Origin: Agelas oroides
Taxonomy: Eukaryota; Porifera; Demospongiae; Agelasida; Agelasidae
Direction of reading: 5' to 3'
Assembly: GCA_949130485.1 (NCBI GenBank)
Contig: OX422185.1
Coordinates: 3,649,115 to 3,713,114 of the forward strand
Length of the DNA: 64,000 nt
A program made the position numbers and the translations under genes. Below, one piece after another: positions 12,671-25,471 of this stretch (the stretch's first letter is position 1; each line of letters begins with the position of its first letter). Under the pieces are notes generated by a model. The model was not told where the DNA came from and made no database searches. It saw only the letters and a list, made by a program, of their open reading frames with translations.

Positions 12671-13383
12671 GTATTTACTTGTAGTGATCTATTCTGATTT
12701 ACAGATTGCATGCAGTGTGATTCTTATTCTTATGTGCATGTATGCTCCATGTATACCGATGGCAACATGCTTTATCATGCAGCTGCCAGTATTTTCTGTT
12801 TTGCATGCAGAGTACACTAAGTTGGGAAGCCTTCGAACTAGCGCTTGTTCCGCTATTTTGGCAACCCATATGCCTGACTTTCTGTCGTGCATTAAAATTT
12901 GGAGAAAGAAAAAAATAAAGAAAAGGATGACATACAGCATATACGAAAAACCACACCCCTTGTATGGATAAATAGCTATAAGCCATAGTAGTAGCTTGCC
13001 AACAAAAATGTATAATGCCATAGTGAGTTAGGTATGTGTTAATTAGATTCATACTAGCAAGAGACAAATAAGTCAATAATTAGAGTGATTTTTCACTAAT
13101 TATTGCAAGATTATTATGCTTCATCTCACTCAACATATGCAGTGAGTGGTTTATAGACGGACAGATTACGTAAAACATAGTGAGTTTTGTCATCATAGTC
13201 ACATAATTAATAGACACCTAATTTATTTTCTGTACAGTGTCGTAACTGATGCACTCTAAACAGTGAACAAATCACATTGCTTGCAAAGAGATTACGTTGC
13301 TTAAAGATTACATCAAATTCTCTTAGCTTAGCAGTGTGGTGACACATAATATAATTATAGTAGTTGCCAACATCATTATACAG

Positions 13384-16300
13384 GAAGAGGGGGAGATGAT
13401 GGATGGTGTATCTGACAGCCCACATTCTGAACATACGGATGAAGACACTCAGAACATGCCGGTATCAAAAGTAGTCAGTTTGTGCATAAACAGTAGTCAC
13501 CTTTGATTATTGTACTGATACATCATTATAATGTTCCAACATCAATTGTAGCAACACTGAGTAATTGAATAATCCCGCAACTTATAGATCAGTTGTATTT
13601 TTATCGGGTGTATGCTTGTTTCTACTTTGCAGCCTGCAAGCAATGAAGAACTAGGTAATGAATCTAGTACCATGCACACACAACAAAGACTTGAGGACCT
13701 TCAATGCCTGAGAGACCATTTTACACAGGTACATATTTAATGAACGATATTGATACTCTAATTTGTGTGTTAAAAGTTGCATTTCATTCCTAGCTGGATG
13801 AGTCTAGTTGAATGAAATTAGTGGGACCAAATGCAAGCGTGGAAGCGTTAGATCATGTGACGTGTGGAGCAGGAGTTTCAGTCTGAACACATTGTTCCTC
13901 CCGTTAGAAGTTGTATTTTTGCATTTGTCAAGAGGAAGTTTTAGGCAATTTGGCACTGGCGACAGTTGGTCACATCAAACATGAATTGTAAATCAAACCA
14001 TTTACACTTTCCTCACTCCCATACAGCTACATGTAGTCTCGGTCCCAGACCCAAAACCAACCCCAGCGCGGATCGCTTTCAGTATCCCGTGTGTTATTCT
14101 GGAAGCGGATGAAGTCTGGGGACAAGACTAAACTACATGCTACTGGAGGCTTATATTATAATTCCTGGTCTGAACCCATGTCAACAGCATTTACAAAGCT
14201 TTAAGTGGAACCTCTTGACAGGGAAAACCTGAAGGCAGTAATTGGATTTTCTAAGATAACAAGTGAATCTTCACACCGTATGTGAACTCCTACAAACTTT
14301 CACTGTGACGTCAAATTTAAAACTCAATGAATAGTGACTATCAATAGAGAGGTATCTACAAGGATACAGTAAAACCTCCGAACAGAGGACACATTGGGGA
14401 TGGGTCATTTGTTCCTTGTGGAGAGGTTGTCTTCTTCTCAGAGGTTTTCTCTTTAACCTATTGGAAAGTCCTTAAAGAATTGTGAGATGGCAAGAGCAAA
14501 ATTATTGTATTAAATAACAATTGAGTGTTTATGTAGTTACTGTATAATCATGTAATTACGTAAGTCATAACTGCAACCATTATACATTTTTTAATACCGA
14601 AATAATTATTTCATCATTTACAAGTACAGTGGAAAGGACCACCGCTCGGAATACTAGGCTGAGCATTCGGTATACTTCTGGTAGGCGTGGTAATGTGTGC
14701 TCGGGCCCAGGCTGTTGTTGTGTTCAGCACACTTTCGGACCTCTCTGTTGCTGTACAATGGTGAGAAAGGCTAGCATGATGAGCAACAGTGCTAATATAA
14801 TGCCCAGTCTTGAATCCAGCGACAGTGGTGCACAATATTACGAAAGCGTCCGCATTATGTACAAACTATTGGTGGGTGTAGTTTCACTGTCCCTTTTCGG
14901 AGGTAATTTTGTATTGGCTAAGGTAAGTGTGGGGCTCATCAGTGTCCGTTGTACGGAGTTGAGAGGTGTCCGCTTCTCGGAGGTTGATAATGTATTAGTT
15001 CTATGGTAAAATCAATCGGGGGCAAGTGATTTGTCTGCTGTACAGAGGTAGTCCGCTTTTCGGAGGGTCCGTTATTAGAGGTTTTACTGTATCACTAGGA
15101 AATTTTCATTGAGACTTTTGATAGTTATTCTGGAAACAAGTTAGATTTCTTTGATCTTTATCACACTTACAACTGGAGAAAACGTTGCTAATTGTAGTCA
15201 AATTTCCTCAAACTTCCTGATTATATGATAAGCATCAAGAGTAAGCAGTCCGGTGATAAACTTGTGGATGATGGGAAGACATATCATTGTTACGTATACA
15301 TAAGAATTTCTGCCAATCTTAACAATGAAGTCTCTCAGTTATGTTCTGCCATAGTTTGGAGATCCACAACTTAGCGAGAGATTTGAAAGAAGTGTGTCAT
15401 CTTCAAGTTTGGAAAACAATAACAGGTATGTTACTTGTTGTAAAGTGTACTTTAAGAACCGATCAGTCTAATGTCACATGTACCAATTCCAATTGTCCTT
15501 TCAGTTCCGAATCTCCTTTTAACGATCTCTTGAGAAAGTATTTACACTCTCGTGATTGCAAGAATGCTGCAGTTCAGACCGGTTAGTTGGATACGTACAT
15601 AGAATAAGTTCTAACTTTCATTGTACATGAGTTATAGTTACTTCTCTGTCAGTATACTGCTAGTCACAAACGTAATAAACATTAACTTTATTACGAAATG
15701 CTCTTAAATACTTGTACTCAATCCTCAATAATTTCTCCATAGTTATAGGATTACATGTCATACCAATGTATGCCTTTCACCAGATCTGAAATCACTGATA
15801 ATTTTAAGTTGGACCCAGCTCCAAGCTCTGGTGGAGATGTATGCTAAAGATGAAAGTAAGCGCACTGAGATGCTGAAATGTCCACATCCTTCTCAACATC
15901 TACTTGAAGTTGAAGAAACAATGGACACCTTGTCACCTGGTAGATATATATAGTATGAGCTGTGATATACTGCATACTATATGTACAGATCTCAAAGAAA
16001 GGCTCTGACTAACCAAACCTCTTATATATATTATATACAAAACATATTAACATGACCATCTGCTTCTCTGGAGCACTTTGGAGCTGATTTGTGTCAGCAA
16101 ACGTCTCTTGACACAACTAGTCTTAGAATGAAAATTGGTACCAAACTGCTTCAGAGAAGCAGACAGTCATGCATAGGCCCCCCACACTATACTAGACTAT
16201 TAGGCCTATAATATATCCATGTAGCTAACTTTTCAACTTGCAGAATGGATTTGGCCATTGGCTGAGCAGCAGCATCATTCAAATCCGCAATCGTTCCCAG

Positions 16301-17012
16301 AGTGTAGACTTGAAAATTTGTAGCCATCAAGTGACATGAAATGCGATGTTTACACTTGGTCTGGCCTGTGCACACTTGTCTAGCTGCCAATCTGTGATTG
16401 CTATACTGCAAAGTGCAAAAACTATTCTAGTGGCTGTTTTGGCCCAAAAATGGCCTCAGAAGCAATTTTAGAACATCTAATCTTGCACATTTTCTAGGGG
16501 GGCATGCCCCCAGATCCCCCTAGCTGCTGCATGCATACGCATACAACTTTCACTCAGCCACCCCCCCTCCCCACTCGGAAGTATCTTCCTACGCTACTGG
16601 AGAAGTGAATCTTCATTCCATACCTGTGGAAAGTAAAAATGGACTTTCAATAGGCATAACATACATGTAACTATGAACGTTATTGTGTTGTCCATATATC
16701 ATAATAAGAATTTGAATGCTTCCCATAGGATCTGCACCAGAACCTTCATTCCACCTTACTGGGTCAGAGTTCGGAACAATTGTGGAAGGTCTTGCAAGTG
16801 AGGAACAGAAACTGACTAGCTTTGAACGCCTGCTTGATCTCGGAAAGGACTTTGCAGCTGGCAATGATCTTCCACTACAGCAACGTGCTGAGAAAGCAGT
16901 AATTCATTATCAACACATGCCTGAAAGCTCTGTGGAGAAACTGCTTTCAGCTCTTTACGATGTCGGACTAAGTCTTCCTGCTAAAACTATTTCACTGTCA
17001 AAAAAGCAGTGA
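13384..17012 (+). CDS. Unrecognised C-terminal module, founding copy (separate gene or last exons of the Roc/COR gene)
   Basis: Exons with matching phases: 13384-13461, 13633-13728, 15355-15425, 15505-15581, 15784-15939 and 16729-17012 (TGA). The first exon holds ATG ATG at its start and could be a first coding exon. The opposite possibility, continuation from 10919, lacks a linking exon. The chain starts acidic and Ser-rich, continues through a segment with WTQLQALVEMYAKDE, and ends in a helical stretch of about 90 residues beginning PEPSFHLTGSEF and ending SLSKKQ. I do not recognise this module. It is real: all splice phases close and the last four exons recur with conservative changes at 18677-21371. 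Its place after death-like exons suggests a signalling or scaffolding role (inference only). Confidence 0.7.
14034..14130. mobile_element. Short foldback element (TAGTCTCG.. ends)
   Basis: Ends TAGTCTCGGTCCCAGAC and GTCTGGGGACAAGACTA are near-perfect reverse complements around a GC-rich centre. It resembles the hairpin elements at 51556-51650 and 52976-53075 in its end pattern. It is intronic, between the 13633 and 15355 exons. Confidence 0.55.
14367..15089. mobile_element. Tc1/pogo-Tigger-like MITE (CAGTAAAACCTC ends, TA TSD)
   Basis: 723 bp from CAGTAAAACCTCCG to GAGGTTTTACTG, flanked by TA on both sides. The ends and TA duplication are the signature of Tc1/mariner-superfamily elements, in particular pogo/Tigger types. 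The inside has no transposase frame. It is related along its length to 49155-49821. It lies in the 13729-15354 intron. Confidence 0.85.
16160..16605. mobile_element. Partial hAT-like MITE (end near 16.6 kb)
   Basis: Near 16580-16602 the sequence reads CTTCCTACGCTACTG, the reverse complement of a CAGTAGCGTAGGAAG terminus. At about 16498-16525 it carries the GGGGGGCATGCCCCC block typical of the elements at 45 kb. The left end is not clear. It is intronic, upstream of the last exon (16729). Confidence 0.45.
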
Positions 17013-18676
17013 AGTAGTCTTGTCAATTCCTTCAAAGAGAACACAAGTGGTTTAATCTCCACAGCATGAAATTCAAGATCTTGCATTGTATTGATATTCA
17101 TTGAAGACATCTCAATTTTGAGTTACACATGCAATTATTTTTGTGGTGACATGCACACTTCTTGTATATGTGGCAGCTATGCTTGCTGTATGTTGTGGCC
17201 ATGCACTTGGAACTTTAGTTTACAATCCACTTTACTAGTAGCTATGATATGTTTGTTGTTTTCAACACTATTTTTAGTAACCAAGATTAACCTACTGTTT
17301 GCACTTTGTAGGTAGCTCTTTGCACTTCACAATATTATGTTTTAATTTTGTCTTGTTTGCATTAGTATACCCTTCTGTTAGTAAGTCATCCTTATTTTGA
17401 GTTTGCCACCAATTTCACAATTATTTTTATGATACTGTTACTGTGTGTGTAGTTTCTTGGAGCCAACAGAAACTGAGGAATGTTTTGACATGACATCACC
17501 TCATATAGTGACAATTAATTAGTGTGCTCTGATGACATTCCAAGTAGTCTTGTGCCTATCGCGCAAATCTCTTACTGTTTTTGCCATTTGGTATTGCCAA
17601 TCTCCCACCCACCAACCTATGGAATTTCAACTAACTTTTCTTGGAAACTTTTTTACTGGGTGTGCATGTTTACTGAGAAGCTTTATAGCTACATACTGCT
17701 CTTCATCATATGTCTGTGCAGAGATAAATGCTGTGGATGTTTTATCACTAAAGGCAACAGTTACCTGAATGTGAAACAGGAGACGATTCATCTCATGGTG
17801 GTAAATTTCAAGACACTTCTGACCTAAGATGTTGCATGTTCAAATTGGCATGTCCCCAAAGAGCATGGTAAGTATGTTAACATCAAGGCGTGTTCTGTTG
17901 TGCCCTGCATAGCATTAAGACACCACAGTTGATATTGTCATGTTGTTGTTGAATACTCATTACGTAGCTACAGGTGCATGGGACTTGCTCATGCAGGCAG
18001 ATCAACCATCTCACGTAGCTATACACAGCCCGCAACAGTAGATGAGCTATATATATATATAGCTATCCTTGGGTCTGCACACATTTGTAAAACTGCAATA
18101 CATGTAAACACTCACATCCAGTATAGTAGCAATAGACAGGTAATGACATGGTGCCTAACTAGCTCTGCTTAAGTATTCTAAGTGGTTGGTTGTGAGTGCC
18201 TGTATAGTTCAGTTGGTGGATATTTCTCAAATAGTCATAATGTCTTATCAGGTAAGGTTTGGATGGGTGTATCCTTAAATCATGGCAGAGGAAATTTTTG
18301 CCAGGGATAAAAATTGTCCAATTTTGTCATTTCACATGAAGAAAATTTAACCAGCTAGCTCATTACACATTCATAACATAGCTGTTCATTAGCTTTCACC
18401 TGTATTTATCTCTATGTTCTCAAAGATAAAAATGCCAAAACATCTCAAAAAAAACATAGGCTACATATTCAAGCATCAGTAATATCTTCACTGGAATACA
18501 TTAGTTCCTTACTTCTCAAGTTAGCCGTGATTTCAGAACTGTGCAAAGTATATCTGGCAACTTTCACCACTGTACTATATTGCCAGCTTTGGCAAAACTT
18601 TTACTTTGTGAAACTTTCTCAATTATTTACAAAAGTTTATCAGATTTTATACTGAAGTGTTATGGCTCTGCTACAG
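17013..18676. other. Spacer between the two C-terminal-module units; duplicated later at 24.06-24.47 kb
   Basis: No exon supported. The segment 17640-18240 is clearly related to 24060-24470 (shared stretches such as AGAAGCTTTATAGCTA and AAAGGCAACAGT), and 17331-17460 to about 27870-27985. A short TA run is at 18047-18060. Confidence 0.55.
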
Positions 18677-21371
18677 TGTGCAGATCCACAACTTACTCAA
18701 TCGTTTGAAAGGTTTGCTTCACTTGTCAGTTCATCTCCGAGTGCTGGTGACAATAACTGGTAATAAGTTGTTAACTGTACATTTCTAAAAATATATTACA
18801 TATCAAACTGCCACAATAATACAATTACACTCATATCAGCCTCTTTCTTAATCGTTCCAGTGTTTGTCACTACGGTAGGGAAGATTAAAATCTAAAACCT
18901 ATCACACACGGTAATGTACTTGAACATCAGGTGGACATCTGGAGGCATGGCACATTCCCCGCCCCCAAACGGTCTATCATTCCACACACTAGAGCCAGAG
19001 TGCTAAGTGATCAATACACCACATACTACATTTAGGTTAATGTGCTTTGTTGTTTGCCATGCCTCCAAACATTAATATCACGTCCATGTACATCATTACA
19101 TGTGATGAGTTTACTAGGCCTTTCCACTGGAAGCAATGATAGCTGGGATGAAACCGATAAAGCTAAGGTAGATGCTGGTATTATGAGTCAGAGGGTATTA
19201 CGGGCCGACATATAACTTTAACTCAAAACATTTTTGCTATGTATTAATTTTCAAGGGTTTGAGGGTCACAAATTATGAACCCTGAACAAGTGTATATTAA
19301 CATTAATACCATGGTGGACTGTAAAGTGCTCTATCCAAGAAAAATGACTAACAAAACAAAAGAGGTTTTATAATGCTAGAATTACGTTGGAACTCCAACT
19401 ACATATTTATTGTTCAAATCACCTGGTGACTCATACAATCACCGACAGTCGACTGATAAAGAGTGATTTACATAGGTTATTTCTTTTTTTTTATATGCAG
19501 TACATTCTCTGGAGACCTTTAGATACAACTGAAAATAATTCAGCTTAGATGACTCATAACATCTGCCTTGTATTCATGCAGCATTGAAATAAAATTAACA
19601 TTATAGTACTACACCAAGTCTCTGATTATAGTACTCCTTTATCATTTAGTTTTGATTTTGCCTTGAAGAAGTATCTACACATTAATGGTTCAGATGTTTA
19701 CAATCAAACTGATGGTTAGTCATTGATATATACAATGTGCATACAATTTGTGTGATGGTAAATGCTATTAAAAGTGTGTACAAAAGACATCAAGTTATTT
19801 CCTAATGGTGTCTACTATGGAGGGTTCCACTGTATAGGTGAAGTTGGATGCTTCGCTTTTGTTCTCATGTTTTTTCTTTGCCATTGTTTTGCACAATTAT
19901 ATCATGATGAAAGTCCATCATGACCAAAACAGAAGTCCTCAGGTAGGACACCTCATAGTCTAAGGATGTCATGTTTTCAGCTGGAATTGTTAGCCCAATT
20001 TCATAAAGGGCTGAAAGCAGCTTCTCTATGGAGCTATCAGGCAGGTACTGATAATGATATACGGCTTTTTCAGCACGTTGCAATAGTGGTAGATCGTTGC
20101 CAGCTGCAAAGTCCTTTTCAAAATCAAGCAAATGTTCAAATCTAGTCAGGTTCTGTTCGTCACTTGCAAGACCTTCGACAACTGATTTGAACTCTGACCC
20201 AGTAAGTCGAAATGATGGTTCAGGCTGGGTAGATTCTGTAGAGAAGATCATGATCTCATGTATAAAATAGTCCTTCAGCAAATATGAAGTCATCAGTTAC
20301 TCTAGCTTGGACACATTTCCAAGCTCTTGTGGAAATGTACGCCAAAGATGAAGGTAAACGTGCTGAGATGTTGAAGTATCCATATCCTTCTCAACATTTA
20401 CTTGAAGTTGTATCCGTACAAGAACCACAGGACACCTTGTTACCCGGTATGTATACAGCATGAGCTGCACATGATGTTGCATGCTATATAGTACAGTAGA
20501 CACTCACTAAATGCCTCCCCTTCCAAGTTTTTTTACGGAGAAAATGTAAAAAAAGACATTGATTCCTTCTGAAGATGTGCATATACAGAACCATTTTCTT
20601 GGTTTACAATACCATCACCACTGATGACACAAGGTGCCTTTCTTCTGTAGGATGTATACTAACAGGTGTTTGAAATTCCTGTAGTAGTACATGACCAGCA
20701 TTGTTGCTGATCTATAGATAGCTACAGCATGCACACTTGTTTTGATTACAGTCAAATCTGCACACTCAACCAGGAGGTGCTTGTCAAGACAAGGATACTT
20801 CATTATGTGAGTAATCAAGTATCCTTGGTCAAGACTACCTGTAATTGTCTATTCAAATAAATTTTACCTCCACAATTTGGACACAAAGTAGTGTAGAAAA
20901 TGGGCTTCAAAAATGAACTGAAGATCACCAGTTTTGCAAACATTAACATACATAAAGTATTCTGAAGGATTTTGAAATTCAGAATCCTCAATGAGTAACT
21001 GTGCGGATACAGCTTTGTTTACAGTGAATACGCGTAATTGCATTTAGACATGGATGAGTATTGAGATCATGATCGTCTCTACAGAATCTACCCAGCCTGA
21101 ACCATCATTTCGACTTACTGGGTCAGAGTTCAAATCAGTTGTCGAAGGTCTTGCAAGTGACGAACAGAACCTGACTAGATTTGAACATTTACTTGATTTT
21201 GAAAAGGACTTTACAGCTGGCAACGATCTACCACTATTGCAACGTGCTGAAAAAGCCGTATATCATTATCAGTACCTGCCTGATAGCTCCATAGAGAAGC
21301 TGCTTTCAGCCCTTTATGAAATCGGGCTAACAATTCCAGCTGAAACTATTTCACTTTCTAAAAAACAGTGA
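18677..21371 (+). CDS. Paralog of the C-terminal module (last four exons)
   Basis: Exons 18677-18759, 19650-19714, 20279-20446 and 21085-21371 match, one for one and with identical phases (2, 1, 1), the last four exons of the 13384-17012 unit. Compare DPQLTQSFERF with DPQLSERFERS, QALVEMYAKDEGKRAEMLK with QALVEMYAKDESKRTEMLK, and PEPSFRLTGSEF with PEPSFHLTGSEF. The frame is open throughout and ends at the same SLSKKQ stop. No upstream exons equivalent to 13384 or 13633 were found, so this copy may be 5'-incomplete or may serve as an alternative 3' end for the upstream gene. An inverted copy of its own last exon sits in the intron at 19715-20278. Intactness suggests a recent duplication or selection. 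Confidence 0.68.
19975..20257 (-). pseudogene. Inverted copy of the paralog's last exon, inside its intron
   Basis: The reverse complement matches 21063-21345 over 283 bp with only a few differences, including the acceptor region and most of the last exon (PEPSFRLTGSEF..IGLTIPAE). It stops short of the SLSKKQ end. It ends about 20 bp before the acceptor of the 20279 exon. It is antisense to the host, so it is not used as an exon there; a transcript through the locus could fold into a 283-bp duplex with an 805-nt loop. Confidence 0.85.
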
Positions 21372-24300
21372 AGTATTCTTGTTTCTGACGAAACAGTACT
21401 TGGGGTTTCATTCCCCACAAAATGATATTGCAAACTCTTGTATCTGGGTTGATATTTATTGAAGAGACTCTACTTTGAATTTGTATGCATGTTTGTGTGC
21501 CATCATAATGTGGTTTCCATGCAGGAGGTGTATGTTTAAGATGTGATCTCATGAAATGTTTTCAGTGCACATTGCATTTTGGTGGTTTTTGTATTGATGC
21601 CCCCATCTTCTGGCCGTGTTCATAATGAGATTGTGCATCCGCAATTATTTTCAGCCACTAACTTGTTGATAGTTGCTTATAGTTTCATGTACTTGGTACT
21701 TTTAGTAGATAGCTATTGCTAAATTTACTGCTTGTCACTAAACTAATTGCTGTTGTGTTGCATTTCACAAATCATTGTAGTTTTCCATGTATTCATGCTG
21801 TCTATTGAAGCTAATGCCAATAGCTAGAGAAAATGAGAGTGAGAGTTTGGATGAGTTTGTTGTGTTCTCAGGTTCACTCTGTAATGGTAGCGAAAGCATG
21901 GAAATGAGGATAGTTGTATGTATGTAGCTAGCGCTTGGCCTCAGGGGTCTCGGTAATATTTGCTCAGCAGTGTTTTAGTAGATTGATCTTTTCCTAGATG
22001 TGTCTTATGCTTTGTCGTGTGTGTGCTTGAGAATACAAGACTCAACCTACAAATTTGCTACATAATTCTCAGGTTTAAAGTGGCCGATGATGCTACCCTG
22101 CTATTTTCATGGTAGACAAACCTGGAATCCAAGCCGATAGACTTCTTTGCTTTCATCAACTGTTAGCAATTAGGGGATGTTCAACATTTCACTTTCTGTA
22201 TGATTAGAGATTGACTAGCTTTGGCATCCGGCAACAGCAATTAAAATGTGGACTGGATGAACCCTTGATGTGGTAGTCAGAACTTTGATGATAAGCTTAG
22301 ATCGATTTTTTTCTTTTATTTACAAGGAAGGAGTTTAGCAAAGTGATGTAGCTAGTCACAGTGTCAGGTAGCTATGAGTAGTGAGTAATGCCTGCTTGTG
22401 AAAGCAAGTTGTGTGTAGAGACAGCAGAAAGGCCACAGTGGCCAAGACTGTGTTAGGTGGGTAGGCCCGGGTCTTGTCATAGTAGCCGTAGCTATGCTGA
22501 GCCTAGTAGGTGACCATGGCCTGGTGCATCGAGTGATTGGGATGGGCTTTAATAAGAATACACTGTACACTGAAATTATGTATCTATCGTTGGTAGTTAC
22601 TACACTGCAGTACACATGCATCCATGCTGAACCATCGTTGTTTGTGGAGCAGAACCGTGAGTTGTTATCAACATATAAAGGGGGAGAGGTGGGGCTAGCA
22701 ATGTAATGCTTCCACTCATGAGTGAGCCCACCACCCCACAGACAAGCAGTCAGAATTTTCTGAAAGGTACATTCATTTGTGCAGTCAAAGTTGTCCTTTA
22801 AAAGCAAACCCTAACCCTGACACTAGGAATAACCCTGGTCATGACTGTAATCCAGGTTTACTTTTTGCTAACCTCTGCTGAGTGCCTTCCGTGCCACTTT
22901 GAATAACACAGTCAACTTGTGCACACTGACATTCAAAATCATAGCTAAATACACATGCACTAGGTTGGCTGGACAGCTATTAAAGTAAGTTAATAACCAG
23001 CTCTTTAGCTACTTACAAAACAACAAAAGGACTCTGCAATGAAAGAGGAGTTAGTATGCGACTTGCGAGTCATGGTAGCAGTGGTTCGTAATTTTGCCAA
23101 GATCAATATTCAGACACACAAATTGTTCAAATATCATTTTTTTTGTCATTTTCTTGCCTGATTGATGAAGGTGATTATACTATCACCGAAACATTGCATA
23201 AAAATTTAGTTTAAGCAGTGTATGTCTGAATGTTGAACTTGGAAACAAAAAGAAGAGGAGGTCAAAGTTTGGGCAGGGAAGGTATATACATGTCATGTAG
23301 GATAACCCTAGCCCTCCGGACCTCCACTGATAGTAGCCGCAAGCTGCTATTTATAGTGCTGTAAATACCCTCCGTTGTAAGTATGGGTTTTGAGCACTAT
23401 GAATATATTTAACACTGCCACTAATGAAGTATGAATATTTAATGCCATAAATAATCTTAGTTTTGGTCATCGTATCAAATTTTGTACTTTCTCCAGATTT
23501 ACATCTCCCAACCCCAATGTCCTTCATGATCACTGTAGTGGTCCCCCAAAATGGTGTGTCTGGAAAAGCCAGCACACACACACAACACCACAGTCAGAGG
23601 GTGTCTGGTGGAGCCAACACACACACACACACATCCACACAGTCTGATCTAGTTTGATAGGATCAGCTATTCACCTGAATGCAAGTTGTATAATTATGTG
23701 TATTACTCCATTGCTGCAAGTAGGTGTGCCCATTATGGTTAGTTGCATGCCTTCTCCCATACATTGGCTTCTTTCCTGTATACATTTCCCTTCCTATCTT
23801 CCCAAGTACTGTGACAATGGGCAAGTATGCCATAGCTGTAAATAGTAGTGTGGCTGTTTATGGTATATGCTTGCAGCCTCTTCACATAATTATGCAGTAT
23901 AGTTTCAGTAATGGAGTACAAAGCACATAGTACACAGTGGAATGTGAACACACTATAGGGACCAACAAATATCCAGATGTGCAGGATGTCTTCATTTATG
24001 CAGTGGGAGGAAAGTCATGACACCATGAAATCAGACAAGGACATTTTACAGATTTTTGAATAGTTATTCAGAAGCTTTATAGCTATAGCTACACTGGTAT
24101 TTTTCACATGTCTGCTGCTTACTTGTAGCTTGAGATAAAAATACTGGTGAAATTTAATTACCAAAGGCAACAGTCACATAAAAAAAGCCCACAAGGACAG
24201 TTAAAATGGGCACAGATATGGTGATAAGAGACTAGGAGATTGATTTTGCTTGGCCTAATGTTATACCTTGGTCATTGAGTGGTGGGTATGGTTACACACC

Positions 24301-25471
24301 AGCTTCATTTACTGAATGTGGAATAGAATTCACATAGTAAACTTTCCTGGGACAGCCTGATCTCATCGTTTTTTATAAGATCAGATTATAAGATGTTGCA
24401 TGTTCAAGTTGGTATGGGACTATTCTAGTTTAGGTAATGGTTGTTGGTTGTAAGTGCCTAGTTCAGTTGGAGAATAAGTGAGCTGCAGGAGCTCTTGAGA
24501 GGGACACTACAGGAAGGCCGGTTTGAAATATAGAAATTGGGAAAGTGTTTATATTAGCCTATTTTACAGAAAGTCTAATGCCAAAGGTCTCCTCATATGC
24601 CAAAGTTTCGACTGAATGCTCCAGTTGTCATCAGGGTGAAAGTCTCAACTGGAGCATTCAGTCGAAGTTATTTTCCGAGCTCAAGTTTGTGGCAGACAAC
24701 CTTCCTCTTCAGTCAATATTAGTCAATGTGCAGACATACTTTTAGTGTGTGCATGCGTAGTAAGGGTCAATCTGACAGAAGGATCTGCAGGGGAAATCAA
24801 CTTGGTTTTTCAGGGTTCTGCTGTGAGAAATGTCTGCATACAAATTTCAGTGTACGACAGCAATTAAGCAACCAGATTTTCTAGGCTTGATTTCAATGGC
24901 GACCAAACTACGCTTTACTACCAATGGCCAAATTTAGTTGGATATAAACAACCTACATAGATCACACAAAATCACCATTTTCTTTTGTAACTAATATGAC
25001 CTATATGAGCTAGTAATGTCTGATTTCTCTGCATGTGCATCAGTGGTGCATAAGGTTTGTTAGGAGTGTTGCATGACTGTTTGGTAATTACTGCAGTAGT
25101 GTCAGAACATGTAGTGTTAACTATAACTTTACTAAATACCTTTCAGCATGGGCCTTTGGAAACTTCAGTAAATCACACTACAACTAACTAAAGTTATGTG
25201 CCAAAATGCCAAGGTGAAACAGAAAACAAACTTTTTCCGCTGATAACTATAACTAAATACCATTTTAAATCAGTAAGGGGTTTTAGAACTATAAGTAACT
25301 AAAATGAACAGTATTAAAAATGACAAAGCAGTAACTAGCTAACTTGCATCATTCAGTTCAGCTTGCTTCTGTAAACTAACGCAGGTCAAAAACAAATGAC
25401 TTACAAATATTCCATTGTTTGGTAGTTACAAATTAAACTACAACTGTTCAACTGTTCATGTGTAAGTGCAC
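21372..25471. other. Spacer with remnants of the duplicated 3' flank and a short perfect hairpin
   Basis: No exon supported. 24060-24470 is a diverged copy of 17640-18240, and 23700-23945 is a diverged copy of 32960-33190. A perfect 21-bp inverted repeat lies at 24607-24666. Short CA runs occur near 23571-23640. Confidence 0.5.
24607..24666. repeat. Perfect 21-bp inverted repeat, 18-nt loop
   Basis: Arms 24607-24627 (TTCGACTGAATGCTCCAGTTG is 21 nt; core ACTGAATGCTCCAGT) and 24646-24666 are exact reverse complements around an 18-nt loop. The size would suit a compact RNA hairpin or a tiny transposon relic. No flanking gene gives a clue to function. Confidence 0.75.

Larger units (their letters stand above)
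10924..13383. other. Non-coding stretch with microsatellite and a nested DNA element
   Basis: No supported exon. It holds a CA microsatellite (about 11115-11162) and the nested hAT-like element 11999-12670. The rest shows only short open frames with no recognisable content. If the death-like gene and the C-terminal module are one gene, this is an intron, but a phase 2-to-0 exon would still have to be found here. Confidence 0.5.
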
